A stretch of DNA of 64,000 nt from G963422745 sp963422745 (lineage in GTDB: Bacteria; Actinomycetota; Acidimicrobiia; Acidimicrobiales; Aldehydirespiratoraceae): NCBI GenBank assembly GCA_963422745.1, contig OY730477.1:2046001-2110000 (forward strand). Reading direction: 5' to 3'. The position numbers and the translations under genes were made by a program. Below are positions 17,490 through 25,647 of the stretch, one piece after another. The notes under the pieces are model-generated. The model did not search any database and was not told the DNA's origin. It worked only from the letters and a program-made list of their open reading frames with translations. The first letter of the stretch is position 1; the number at the start of each line of letters is the position of its first letter.

Positions 17490-18680
17490 TCAGGGCTTGA
17501 AGAACGCGGGACTGGTTGCACCTTTCGGGGTGAGCTCCAGCGGCTTGGCGACATCGCTGACAGCTGGTCCATGACTAGCCCCGATCGGTGTCAGAGCACC
17601 CATATCGAAGCTGTACACGCCCGCTGCGTTGTCCGCCAGGACTGCACGCATATCGGCTTCGGGCCAGTCACTGAACGCTCGGCGCAGAGCCTCAATCGTA
17701 AACGGGTAGGTTCCTTCGTGATGCGGATAGTCCGAGCCCCACATCACCTTGTGAACGCCAAGCTTCTTGATGGCCTCGGCCTCTGTGGGTGAAGGAAAAC
17801 TGGCACCGATCCATACGTTACGGTCGAAATACTCGCTGGGGCGAAGCGGTAGGACGACATCAGCGGAGAATCCCAGTTCGCCGACCCGGCCGTGCTTCAT
17901 TTGGGTGTGGTAGCCGTCCATTCTGCGGAGTTCCTCGACGGCCCAGGCCACGCCTTGTTCGGTCATCACGTAGCGCAGCGACTCGAAGCGCTCAAATACT
18001 CCGCTCATGATCAAATGAGCCAGGTTGCGGTGAGCGAAGAACGGAACCTCCATCAAGAAGATGATTCCCGAAGCCGGGTCTTTCCCGTAGTTCGGGGCAC
18101 CGTTGCCGCCGTGATGGGTGATGACGAGGTCAAGATCGGCGACCGCGGCCCAGAGACGATCCCAGTGCGGCGACCAGAATCCGGGAAGGTTGATGTCGGG
18201 GGCGATGTGGGGCAAAAGGAAGCTCTTGAAACCCTCGGCGGCTGCCCACTGCAGGGTTGTAATGGCATCGTCAATGTCTTCGAGGAACAGCTGGGGAAGA
18301 CCGCGACGCTGATCGGGCAATCGGTCGCAGAAATCCTTGAGCCAGCGATTGTGGCATTCCAGACCGACCTTGCGGCGACGGTACTCCTCGGCGTTGTCGG
18401 GCGACCTGGCGATCAACGACCCGGTCGGATAAAACGGCGGCACGGTGTTGGGAAAGGTGATCTCTGCGACAATGCCGTCGTCGTACTGCTCACGAACCCG
18501 ACGCTCGTCATCCCAGTTGCGGCTCCGTCCGTCGTCTTGGAGATCACGGTACGGGTTGCGGTAAGCACCCCGCCATTGGCGGAACTCGTCACGCCAACTC
18601 GACGGCAGGTACTCCTCATACATCGCCATGTTTCCGCCCGCGTGGCAGTCCGCGGAGATGATGGTGTAGCGCTCACTCAT
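17490..18680 (-). CDS. Amidohydrolase-family (ACMSD-like) metal-dependent hydrolase
   Basis: 396 residues from ATG 18680, where homology begins (MSERYTIISADCHAGG). Family features include the N-terminal SADCHAGG in place of the usual HxH strand, FKSFLLPHIAPDINLPG, DLDLVITHHGGNGAPNYG, and the C-terminal VMWGSDYPHHEGTYP with the catalytic Asp. These Amidohydro_2 proteins are decarboxylases or hydrolases with unknown in vivo substrate in most cases. The longer upstream frame only reads through a small duplicated sequence. Confidence 0.88.
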   Translation of the reverse strand: MSERYTIISADCHAGGNMAMYEEYLPSSWRDEFRQWRGAYRNPYRDLQDDGRSRNWDDERRVREQYDDGIVAEITFPNTVPPFYPTGSLIARSPDNAEEYRRRKVGLECHNRWLKDFCDRLPDQRRGLPQLFLEDIDDAITTLQWAAAEGFKSFLLPHIAPDINLPGFWSPHWDRLWAAVADLDLVITHHGGNGAPNYGKDPASGIIFLMEVPFFAHRNLAHLIMSGVFERFESLRYVMTEQGVAWAVEELRRMDGYHTQMKHGRVGELGFSADVVLPLRPSEYFDRNVWIGASFPSPTEAEAIKKLGVHKVMWGSDYPHHEGTYPFTIEALRRAFSDWPEADMRAVLADNAAGVYSFDMGALTPIGASHGPAVSDVAKPLELTPKGATSPAFFKP

Positions 18681-18728
18681 GTTTGCCGAGCCTAGACCTT
18701 CGACCCAAAGGTGTGCCCTCCAACACTT

Positions 18729-18758
18729 GGGAGATGTTTGCTTGGGAGATGTTTGCTT
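18729..18758. repeat. 15-bp tandem duplication upstream of the amidohydrolase
   Basis: GGGAGATGTTTGCTT is present twice in tandem from 18729 and 18744, in the spacer between the BKACE stop and the amidohydrolase start. Confidence 0.75.
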
Positions 18759-18789
18759 GGGTAGGTGCTGCAACCACGGTGCGCAAACC

Positions 18790-19683
18790 TCAGCCGTGTT
18801 TGGTGAGAGTCAACAAATCGCGGACTTCGTCGGGGCCCATGATGTCGCAGTTCATGGCTTCGAGTATTCGCACCGCACGCTCAACGAGGGCTGCGTTTGT
18901 GGCCTTGACACCCTTGGACAAGTAGAGATTGTCTTCCAATCCGACTCGAACGTTGGCACCAACCAATGCAGCCGCAGCGACATATTCGAGTTGCCGACGA
19001 CCAATCGAGAATGCCGAGTAATGCCAATGATCAGGGACGTTGTTGACCATAGCCAGCAACGTGTTCATGTCGTCAGGAGCCCCCCACGGCACCCCCATGC
19101 ACAACTGAGCCAACATCGTCTTGCCGTTGTACAAGCCACGCGACTCCTGTTGTTTGGCATACCAGAGATGACCTGTGTCGAAACACTCGAGTTCAGGTTG
19201 CACGTCGATAGTGCCGAACTGCCGAGCGATCTCATCGAGTTGGCTGGTCGTGTTGGTCATGATGTAGTCGCCCTCACCGAAGTTCATGGTGCCCATATCG
19301 ATGGTGGCGATCTCTGGCATGCATTCACGGATGTGGGCCATGCGTTCGGTCGCACCTGCGAGGTCAGTGCCCGAATCGTTGAGCGGCAGCGGGCTCTCCA
19401 CATTGCCGAGCGTGAGGTCCGCACCGGTTCCTCCGGTGAGGTTAAGCACCACGTCGGTATCTGATGAGCGGATCCGGTCCGTGAGTTCCTTGTAAAGACC
19501 CAGGTCTCGACTTTGGCGCCCAGTGCGCAAGTCACGAACATGACAGTGAACGATCGCTGCTCCGGCTTTCGCCGATTCGATTGCCGCATCTGCGATCTGT
19601 TCGGGGGTGACAGGCACGTGCACGGATCTCTGCGCCGTGTCGCCGCCACCGGTGACGGCACAGGTGATGAATACGCTCGGCAT
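18790..19683 (-). CDS. BKACE-type 3-keto-5-aminohexanoate cleavage family enzyme (DUF849)
   Basis: 297 residues from ATG 19683, chosen because GGAGATG sits just upstream and the family begins MPSVFITCAVTGGGDTA. HCHVRD supplies the zinc-binding histidines; NLTGGTGADLTLGN, TIDMGTMNFGEGDYIM, CFDTGHLW and VRVGLEDNLYL are family blocks. Members condense a beta-keto acid with acetyl-CoA; the keto acid differs among subfamilies and is not predictable here. It heads the segment with the amidohydrolase and sulfatase. Confidence 0.93.
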   Translation of the reverse strand: MPSVFITCAVTGGGDTAQRSVHVPVTPEQIADAAIESAKAGAAIVHCHVRDLRTGRQSRDLGLYKELTDRIRSSDTDVVLNLTGGTGADLTLGNVESPLPLNDSGTDLAGATERMAHIRECMPEIATIDMGTMNFGEGDYIMTNTTSQLDEIARQFGTIDVQPELECFDTGHLWYAKQQESRGLYNGKTMLAQLCMGVPWGAPDDMNTLLAMVNNVPDHWHYSAFSIGRRQLEYVAAAALVGANVRVGLEDNLYLSKGVKATNAALVERAVRILEAMNCDIMGPDEVRDLLTLTKHG

Positions 19684-19776
19684 TAGTTCATCTCCGTTGT
19701 TGTTGACGTCAATCACAGCCGGACTGGGATCACCTTCAACGTCGGGATCCGAGTTCAAGACACACCCTGTTGGCGT

Positions 19777-19819
19777 GGCGAAGTGTAGTTGCTGGGCGGC
19801 GAAGGGTAGTTGCTGGGCG
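19777..19819. repeat. 21-bp direct repeat in the BKACE upstream region
   Basis: GGCGAAGtGTAGTTGCTGGGC and its one-base variant occur at 19777 and 19798 (period 21), in the gap between the phosphotransferase stop and the BKACE start. Confidence 0.7.
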
Positions 19820-19827
19820 ACCTTGCG

Positions 19828-20886
19828 TCAGATCAGGTCTGCGAGATTGAGTTCGTCGATGGCCCGGGCGATACGTGTGTTCATATTGTCGATGAGCTGA
19901 TACTGACGGGGATCATCAAAGTCAACGCCACGTGATGCAACGACAGGGTAAACGAGGCAGAAGAAGGCGGCCTCGCGGTAACGCTGCCACAGGTCGGTGG
20001 TTTCGGGTTCGGGAACGCCGTGGCTCACCAGGGCTTCGATCCAGCGTTCAAACAGAGCGACCTCGGTTCGCGCTGCCTGTGACGCATCAAGGCTTTGGGT
20101 AACGAAATAGGCCAAGTCGTAAGCGGCGCTGCCTCGACCAATCAACTGAAAGTCCAACATAACTATGGCGTCGTTACTGTCGAAGAGCATGTTGTCGGCC
20201 CGGTAGTCGCCGTGCAGCAACGTGGTGTTGGTTCCGTCGAGGCTCGCCAGCAATGCGGGTAAACGTTGTGGCCAGGTCGGCCCGACCGCCCGGATCGGCT
20301 CGGCAATCTCCATGACCCCTTTGATCTTTTCCCAGCCTTCGGCGAACACTGCAGGCAGAACGGCCGGATAAATCGGATCGCTCAACGCAATCGCTGTGCC
20401 TCGGTCCACTAGGTCGTTGGTGGCGTTCCACCAGCGAGCATGCCATGCTGCGAGTTCGTTGACGGCCTGTACGGCGTCAGAGGGTTCCATGCCTTTGATC
20501 TGGTCTACGACGCGCAAGTCGCCCATATCTTGCATCACGACCACGAACGGGCATCCCTGATCCGCGACGGCTGCGTGAAATGCCCGTGGCACCCGTATCG
20601 GGGACTCGTCGGCCAATTCGACATAGAAGCCGACCTCGCGCCGATACATGGACAGTACGGTTGACGTGAACACGGCTTCATCGGCCAAAGCCGGAAGTTT
20701 CACTACGACGGTGTCGGGTACAACACTCGGATCGTGGCCTTTGAGTCGGGCGCGGTACAAGGCGCTCGACACGCCAATTCCTTCACCGATCTGCTTGAGG
20801 CTCACCTCGGCAATCTCGGTACCCAACGCGGCGGACATCCACGCCGCAGTTATCTCCTCGGCTACCGACGGGATCGTCACGCTCAT
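19828..20886 (-). CDS. APH / ecdysteroid-kinase-like phosphotransferase
   Basis: 352 residues. The kinase-like fold is shown by the N-terminal VVVKLPA lysine strand, VVVMQDMG hinge, the catalytic-loop motif LLHGDYRADNMLFD and the DFG-equivalent VMLDFQLIGRG. Proteins of this group in Actinobacteria often sit among fatty-acid and steroid genes and their small-molecule substrate is unknown. Its ATG overlaps the stop of the upstream dehydrogenase (ATGA), so the two are co-translated. Confidence 0.87.
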   Translation of the reverse strand: MSVTIPSVAEEITAAWMSAALGTEIAEVSLKQIGEGIGVSSALYRARLKGHDPSVVPDTVVVKLPALADEAVFTSTVLSMYRREVGFYVELADESPIRVPRAFHAAVADQGCPFVVVMQDMGDLRVVDQIKGMEPSDAVQAVNELAAWHARWWNATNDLVDRGTAIALSDPIYPAVLPAVFAEGWEKIKGVMEIAEPIRAVGPTWPQRLPALLASLDGTNTTLLHGDYRADNMLFDSNDAIVMLDFQLIGRGSAAYDLAYFVTQSLDASQAARTEVALFERWIEALVSHGVPEPETTDLWQRYREAAFFCLVYPVVASRGVDFDDPRQYQLIDNMNTRIARAIDELNLADLI

Positions 20887-21887
20887 CGGTTTGCTCGTGG
20901 ATCCGTACAGTCGCCAGGATCCGATGTGGCTCCGGAGGGATCTGGCGGCTTGATTGGATTATCAAGCGTCGTCAGCGAAGAAACGACAGCTTCCACTGAC
21001 TTGGTATCGCAGTGGTCTCTCAACAGATGAATCAAGGCGCTGGTATCCCAACGGCCGTGACCCTGATGTTGAAGTCGGGCATAGAGCTGGTCAACTATTG
21101 CTGTAACCGGCAGCGTCGCCCCAATACGCTCGGCCTCAGCGAAGCAGATGCGTAGATCCTTGCGCATCCAGTCCACCGCGAAGCCGTAGTCGAATTTGCT
21201 TTCAGCCATGGTCAGCGCCCGGTTCTGCATCTGCCACGAACCCGCCGCGCCTAGTGAGATCGTGTCAACCACGTCGGAAATGTCAAGGCCTGCCCGCACG
21301 GCGAAATCCAGCGCTTCGCCGAGACCTTGGAGAAGCCCGGCGATACAGATCTGGTTGACCATCTTGGTTAGCTGTCCCGAACCGGGCTCCCCCAGCAGCT
21401 TGCACGCCCGTGAATAGGTGGCGATGACTGGTGCCACACGATCGAAATCCGTGCGGTCCCCGCCGCACATAACGGTGAGAACCCCTTTCTTGGCGCCGTC
21501 TTGTCCGCCTGACACCGGCGCGTCAACGAACCCAATCCCCTGCTCGGCGGCTGCAGCGTGAAGTTCACGTGCAAGGTCCGCCGATGCAGTTGTGTGATCG
21601 ACAAGCACCGAACCGCTTGCCATGGCCTGCAGAACACCGAACTCGCCGGTCGTCACCGCACGCACGTCGGTATCGTCGCCGACGCAGACAAACACGAATT
21701 CGGCCCCCCGCGCCGCATCCGCTGGAGTGTCTCGCGCGACTCCGCCGTGTTGGGCAACCCAGGCCTCGGCTCGGCTGGTGGTGCGGTTGAAGACGCAGAC
21801 GTCGTGACCTGCGGTAACAAGATGACCGGCCATGGGGTAGCCCATCACACCTAGACCAATGAATGCGCACTGTGCCACGACCGTCAC
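20883..21887 (-). CDS. NAD-binding beta-hydroxyacid dehydrogenase (3-hydroxyisobutyrate dehydrogenase-like)
   Basis: 334 residues from GTG 21887; a 12-codon longer frame exists. CAFIGLGVMGYPMAGHLVTAGHDVCVFNRT is the Rossmann motif (quoted in part: GLGVMG), followed by VDAPVSGGQDGAKKG substrate loop and the catalytic-lysine segment GQLTKMVNQ. It should oxidise a short beta-hydroxyacid or reduce the semialdehyde. The C terminus has an extra Pro/Asp-rich tail of about 35 residues. It overlaps the kinase gene downstream. Confidence 0.88.
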   Translation of the reverse strand: MTVVAQCAFIGLGVMGYPMAGHLVTAGHDVCVFNRTTSRAEAWVAQHGGVARDTPADAARGAEFVFVCVGDDTDVRAVTTGEFGVLQAMASGSVLVDHTTASADLARELHAAAAEQGIGFVDAPVSGGQDGAKKGVLTVMCGGDRTDFDRVAPVIATYSRACKLLGEPGSGQLTKMVNQICIAGLLQGLGEALDFAVRAGLDISDVVDTISLGAAGSWQMQNRALTMAESKFDYGFAVDWMRKDLRICFAEAERIGATLPVTAIVDQLYARLQHQGHGRWDTSALIHLLRDHCDTKSVEAVVSSLTTLDNPIKPPDPSGATSDPGDCTDPRANR

Positions 21888-21949
21888 CTTGTCACAGCCC
21901 GAACCGATTGTCCCAGCTTGCACAGATCCGCCGCTAACCGACGACGGCT

Positions 21950-22116
21950 TCTCACGATGCTGGCGGGCTTATCACGATGCCACCACCGGCCCGATGATCA
22001 TGATGCTGGCGGGCTTCTCACGATGTTGGCGGGCTTCTCACGATGCCACCACCGGCCCGATGATCTTGATGTTGGCGGGCTTCTCACGATGTTGGCGGGC
22101 TTCTCACGATGCCGGT
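21950..22116. repeat. 66-bp repeat array with 20-bp subunits
   Basis: CGATGCCACCACCGGCCCGA-type units recur at 21975 and 22041, with a third start (CGATGCCGG) at 22107, an exact 66-bp period. Inside each unit a 20-bp element, GATGTTGGCGGGCTTCTCAC and variants, is itself repeated. The array fills most of the divergent spacer between the dehydrogenase and the FrnE-like selenoprotein gene; no gene is seen in it. Confidence 0.88.
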
Positions 22117-22149
22117 GTCAGCTCCTGGGTGCTGTTACATCACCCAGGT

Positions 22150-22188
22150 TCGTCACAAATTAGGGTTTAGCTCGTCACAAATTAGGGT
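22150..22188. repeat. 22-bp direct repeat just upstream of the FrnE-like selenoprotein
   Basis: TCGTCACAAATTAGGGT occurs at 22150 and 22172, period 22, ending 8 bp before the ATG. It may carry promoter or operator information. Confidence 0.75.
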
Positions 22189-22195
22189 ATGGCCT

Positions 22196-22852
22196 ATGGA
22201 CAACACGGTTCGTTTGACGATCTGGTCCGACTACCTCTGACCGTGGTGTTACGTCGGCACGGTTCGTGTCGAGAAACTGGCGCAACACTTCGGTGCTCAA
22301 GTCGAGATTGAGTGGAGATCGTTTCTGTTGCGGCCAACCGAGAAGACTCTGGCCGAACAGCACGCCGCACAGGCCAAGTTCGTTGAGTACACGCAATCAT
22401 GGGCTCGGCCTGCTGCCTTGGAACCTGAGGCGGTTTTTCGTCCGTGGGCAACCAAGAACCTGGGCCCTTCGGGAAGCCTTCCGGCTCAGGTCGCCGCCAA
22501 GGTGATGGATGACTTCCTCCCGTCGTCTTCGGATGCCTTTCATTGGCGACTACTTGAGGCGTACTTCAGCGAGAACCGCACAATCTCTGACCGTGAGGTG
22601 CTCGGTGACCTAGCCGCCGAAGTGGGTGGGGACCGTGACGATTTTCTTGATGCGCTCAGCGAGTTGTGGCCGGTGACTGCCGCTCAGGTGATCGACGAGC
22701 ACAATTCAGCCGTGGCGCAGGGAATCACCGCGGTTCCCACAACGGTGATCGGTGGTCTGTTGCCTGTCCCCGGCGCCCAGGATGTGTCATCGTTCATCAA
22801 CTGGATCGACCGAATGCTCACGAGGCGTTCCTCGGCGTCGGATCTACATTAA
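22196..22852 (+). CDS. FrnE/DsbA-like oxidoreductase selenoprotein (UPWC motif, in-frame UGA)
   Basis: From ATG 22196 the frame reads through TGA 22238-22240 and continues to 22852: 218 residues with Sec15. The N terminus IWSDYL-U-PWCYVG matches the CPWC motif of FrnE/2-hydroxychromene-isomerase-type DsbA proteins with the first Cys replaced by UGA; Cys18 is retained. The cis-proline segment ITAVPTTVIGG is near residue 180. Without Sec, a caller would start at 22328 and lose the active site. A SECIS-like hairpin follows. The gene converges on a phosphoribosyltransferase and overlaps it by 9 bp. Role: cytoplasmic thiol/disulfide exchange, partner unknown. Confidence 0.9.
22254..22272 (+). promoter_or_regulatory. 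Bacterial SECIS hairpin of the FrnE-like gene
   Basis: UCGGCACG (22254-22261) pairs with CGUGUCGA (22265-22272) in an 8-bp stem with one G-U, capped by the triloop GUU at 22262. The loop starts 22 nt after the UGA and begins with G, as in known bacterial SECIS elements. Confidence 0.8.
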
Positions 22853-23365
22853 GACGCGACGGGTTCGGGCGACGACTACAACCGTGACTGACGAGGCACC
22901 CGCCTGAAGCGCCAGTCGAGCCAGGTGCCCGGTCGTGGCGCCTGTGAGTATTACGTCGTCTACCAGCACAAGATCATGACCTCTGACCGCGGGCTCGGCG
23001 CGATACCCAGCGAGCGCCGCGAGTCCGGCACGCAGATGCTCGGGAGTGTCTCTCACAGGACCGGTGACAGCGGCACGTACAAGCCAGTGTAGTTCCAATG
23101 GTCGTTGCAATACCGTGGCCATCGCCGCTGCTAATTTGGGTGCCAGCGCGTCGACACGGTTAGGGCTGGGCGGAACCGCTACTATCACCGGGTCGCTCGG
23201 AAGTTCCAGTTCCGTGAACCAGGTACTGAGGAGCCTGGTCAACATGGTCACCGCAACGGGGTCCCGGCGGTCCTTAGCCTTTGATATCAGCAGCCCGAGT
23301 TCGCTGAGTTGACCCTTAGGTTCCCAATAGTCGCCGAACACATAGGTGCGATGCGAAAGCGACAT
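22844..23365 (-). CDS. ComF-like phosphoribosyltransferase-fold protein
   Basis: 173 residues. The PRPP-binding motif DLVLVDDVILTGAT (about residues 129-142) and the preceding VIVAVPPSPNR segment define a type I phosphoribosyltransferase fold. The protein lacks the N-terminal zinc-ribbon Cys pairs of classical ComF. Similar small actinobacterial proteins are of unknown role. It converges with the FrnE-like gene, overlapping its last 9 bp, and is divergent from the HBHA-like operon. Confidence 0.8.
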   Translation of the reverse strand: MSLSHRTYVFGDYWEPKGQLSELGLLISKAKDRRDPVAVTMLTRLLSTWFTELELPSDPVIVAVPPSPNRVDALAPKLAAAMATVLQRPLELHWLVRAAVTGPVRDTPEHLRAGLAALAGYRAEPAVRGHDLVLVDDVILTGATTGHLARLALQAGASSVTVVVVARTRRVLM

Positions 23366-23507
23366 GGTCCCTTTCCTGGTGAGGAATCCGGTCTAGGCGA
23401 ACTCCGAAGAATGTGTGGAGTTCACTCCGAAAAATCTGTGCAAATTTTATTGTGTGAAATCGCGTGTAGATGTTTGCATCAAACCTGGCGCGACGTAATA
23501 TATCTCG

Positions 23508-23525
23508 CACTTGTGCACACAAGTG
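23508..23525. promoter_or_regulatory. Palindromic operator candidate before the HBHA-like / XRE operon
   Basis: CACTTGTG-CA-CACAAGTG is a perfect 8-bp inverted repeat 45 bp upstream of the first gene of the operon, next to an AT-rich GTAATATATC stretch (23494 onward). Since the operon encodes an XRE regulator, autoregulation at this site is a reasonable inference. Confidence 0.6.
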
Positions 23526-23570
23526 CGTACACAAGCAAGTATCCAAACTTACGAACACAGGAGTCCCCCA

Positions 23571-24131
23571 ATGCCCGCAGTACTTGATCGTCTCAAGTCG
23601 ACCGTCTACACCTCAGTCGGAATCAACCTGCTGATTGCCGACGCCATCGTCGGACGCGAGGTCGCTACACCCAAGTTCGCCACAGATGGCGACATCACCG
23701 CCCGCCAACAGGCCACCGACGCACTCACGGGTTTTCGCAGCCGAACCGCTCCGACAACGGAGAAGTTGATCGGGAAGTTGCCGGACTCGATTTCCGACAC
23801 CGTTGGCAAGCGACAGCGTGCCGTTTGGAACCGACTCGGTATTGATGAGCCGGGAAGTGAATCAGATGCCACCTCAACAGCGACGGACACCGACCTTTCA
23901 AACCAGTCCAGCACAGCGACTGAGACCAACCCAACAGCGACGGACACCGACCTTTCAAGCCAATCCGGCACAGCGACTGAGACCAACCCAACAGACTCTG
24001 ATGCGAGTACGCCGACCGTAGCCGACACCGACAGTACCTCCGAAGATGTCGCCGCCTCCGACCAGGCGGAGACCGACATCGATAACACATCAACGACAAG
24101 CAAGGTTACCGCCACCGGCAATGACGGCTGA
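23571..24131 (+). CDS. HBHA/phasin-like small protein with acidic repeat tail
   Basis: 186 residues from ATG 23571, preceded by CAGGAGTC. Residues 1-90 (VLDRLKSTVYTSVGINLLI, then ARQQATDALTGFRSRT) are predicted helical and amphipathic; residues from 95 on are Thr/Ser/Asp-rich with two copies of a 19-residue unit (TATDTDLSnQS...TETNP). I do not recognise a named family with certainty. Its coupling to an XRE regulator resembles the mycobacterial pair of HBHA and its neighbouring regulator, where HBHA binds surfaces or lipid inclusions; that comparison is inferred from gene order. It overlaps the XRE gene by 11 bp. Confidence 0.65.
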   Translation: MPAVLDRLKSTVYTSVGINLLIADAIVGREVATPKFATDGDITARQQATDALTGFRSRTAPTTEKLIGKLPDSISDTVGKRQRAVWNRLGIDEPGSESDATSTATDTDLSNQSSTATETNPTATDTDLSSQSGTATETNPTDSDASTPTVADTDSTSEDVAASDQAETDIDNTSTTSKVTATGNDG

Positions 24132-24498
24132 TCGCCGAGAGGCCTGGCGCGACCTCGGCGTATACATCCGACACCAGCGACGACAGGCGCAGTTGTCGGT
24201 ACGCAAACTCGCCGAAAAGGCCGACGTCTCCAACACCTACATGAGCCAAATTGAGCGCGGCCTTATGCGCCCTTCTGCAGGCATCCTGCAGAAGCTGGCT
24301 CGGGCGTTGGAGGTGTCGGCGGAGTCTCTATATGTCCAAGCTGGCATTCTCGACGCCGAGCGTGATCTGGACCTGGTGTCTGCGATCCGGGCACAAAGCG
24401 ATCTGAGCCCGGATCAAAAACAGGTGCTGATACGGATCTACAGATCTTTTCAGTCCGAAAACCGTGATTGCATCAGCGAAGACTCACCCATCGGGTAG
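24121..24498 (+). CDS. XRE-family transcriptional regulator
   Basis: 125 residues from ATG 24121, overlapping the upstream stop. Residues 10-70 hold the helix-turn-helix (RDLGVYIRHQRRQAQLSVRK, then SNTYMSQIERGLMRPSAGIL), followed by a short C-terminal helical region (LSPDQKQVLIRIYRSF). Sequence and context resemble the regulator beside HBHA in mycobacteria. It probably controls its own operon through the palindrome at 23508. Its stop codon lies inside the first copy of a 66-bp-spaced repeat. Confidence 0.88.
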   Translation: MTADRREAWRDLGVYIRHQRRQAQLSVRKLAEKADVSNTYMSQIERGLMRPSAGILQKLARALEVSAESLYVQAGILDAERDLDLVSAIRAQSDLSPDQKQVLIRIYRSFQSENRDCISEDSPIG

Positions 24499-24596
24499 AG
24501 GTTGACAACGAGATGCAGGTACCGACGCATAGTAGAAACTAGGACTATCGGTGGAGTTGGGTAGAGGTTGACAACGAGATGCAGGTACCGACGCAT
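24493..24596. repeat. 66-bp-period direct repeat (38-bp identical copies)
   Basis: Bases 24493-24530 and 24559-24596 are identical over 38 bp. The first copy covers the last codons of the XRE gene and the second lies just before the EamA gene. Each copy contains GGTTGACAACGAG, whose TTGACA could act as a -35 box. Confidence 0.9.
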
Positions 24597-24612
24597 CGGG
24601 TAGGGTCCGCCG

Positions 24613-25539
24613 ATGTCGGATGGCCATGCGAGCACCGCGACTACACCCGAACTTGAGCACCATTCTGAAGGGATCATCGGTGCGCTGATCGCTGTGTCCG
24701 CATGGGGCATCGGGACCGTCATCACTAAACACATTGATATGGGTGCCTTGGCGGTGGGTACCTACAGGTTCACTCTTTACGGCGCCAGCGCAATCATATT
24801 CTTAAGACTTCGCGGCACCCGGGTGGGCATGCACACAATGCGGGCCTCAATGTGGGGCGGGATATCGCTCGGGCTTGACGTCGCCTTCTTCTTGTCGGCG
24901 ATCAAACTCACCAGCGTCGCCAACGCAACGGTAATCGGTGCCTTGCAACCGGTCGTCGTGGCGATCGTGGCGCATAGGTTCTTTGACGAGTCGATCCGAC
25001 GACGTGATCTGGTGCTCGGGACCATCTCCATGGCGGGCGTTGCCGTGGTGGTGTTCGGCGCCTCGGAGACTGCCTCACCCAGCTTGGTCGGTGATCTGTT
25101 CGCCCTTGGTGCTTTGTTCTCCTGGTCGGGGTACTTCATCTGCTCACGGCAGGCCAAAGGTGTGTTATCTTCGGGTGAATTCACCGCCTGCACTGCCATA
25201 TGGACCGGTGCGATCAACCTGCCATTGGCGCTCGCGTTCGGCCAAGACGTAAGCCTTCCCAGTTCCCAAAGCTGGTTGTGGCTGCTGATCTTGGTATTCG
25301 CGGCAGGTATATTCGGCCATTCGGCCATGAACTGGTCCTTGCAGAGAATCCCACTCTGGCTGGGGTCGACGTTCACATTGTTCATACCAGTGGTCTCCGC
25401 CGGGGCAGCATGGCTGTTCCTCAACGAGCCGTTGACCGCTGTGCAGATCGTGGCAATGGGGGTTGTGGTCCTTGCGTTGGCAGGCGTTGTGACCGGCCAA
25501 GCTGGTGTCGGCAATCTGCCAAGGCCGCTGCGCCGCTGA
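24613..25539 (+). CDS. EamA/DMT-family membrane transporter
   Basis: 308 residues with ten hydrophobic segments arranged as two EamA repeats (roughly residues 20-150 and 165-300). Typical marks are VANATVIGALQPVVVAIVAH near the end of helix 3-4 and VSAGAAWLFLNEPLTAVQI near the end of the second repeat. It should export a small metabolite across the cytoplasmic membrane; substrate unknown. The short charged N terminus (STATTPELEHHSEG) is cytoplasmic. Confidence 0.92.
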   Translation: MSDGHASTATTPELEHHSEGIIGALIAVSAWGIGTVITKHIDMGALAVGTYRFTLYGASAIIFLRLRGTRVGMHTMRASMWGGISLGLDVAFFLSAIKLTSVANATVIGALQPVVVAIVAHRFFDESIRRRDLVLGTISMAGVAVVVFGASETASPSLVGDLFALGALFSWSGYFICSRQAKGVLSSGEFTACTAIWTGAINLPLALAFGQDVSLPSSQSWLWLLILVFAAGIFGHSAMNWSLQRIPLWLGSTFTLFIPVVSAGAAWLFLNEPLTAVQIVAMGVVVLALAGVVTGQAGVGNLPRPLRR

Positions 25540-25647
25540 CTGCTGGCGGCAGGATCGCGGAACCCACTGCGCTAACCATCAACACTTGTAGACAACTCGT
25601 TTCGCATGGGTCACAATCGGCAGAATGTTGGTGAGCAGAAACTGACC

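Noticed and set aside
21950..22116. 66-bp array as a CRISPR
   Set aside because: No constant repeat with variable spacers; subunits are 20 bp and the whole 66-bp unit is repeated. No cas genes nearby.
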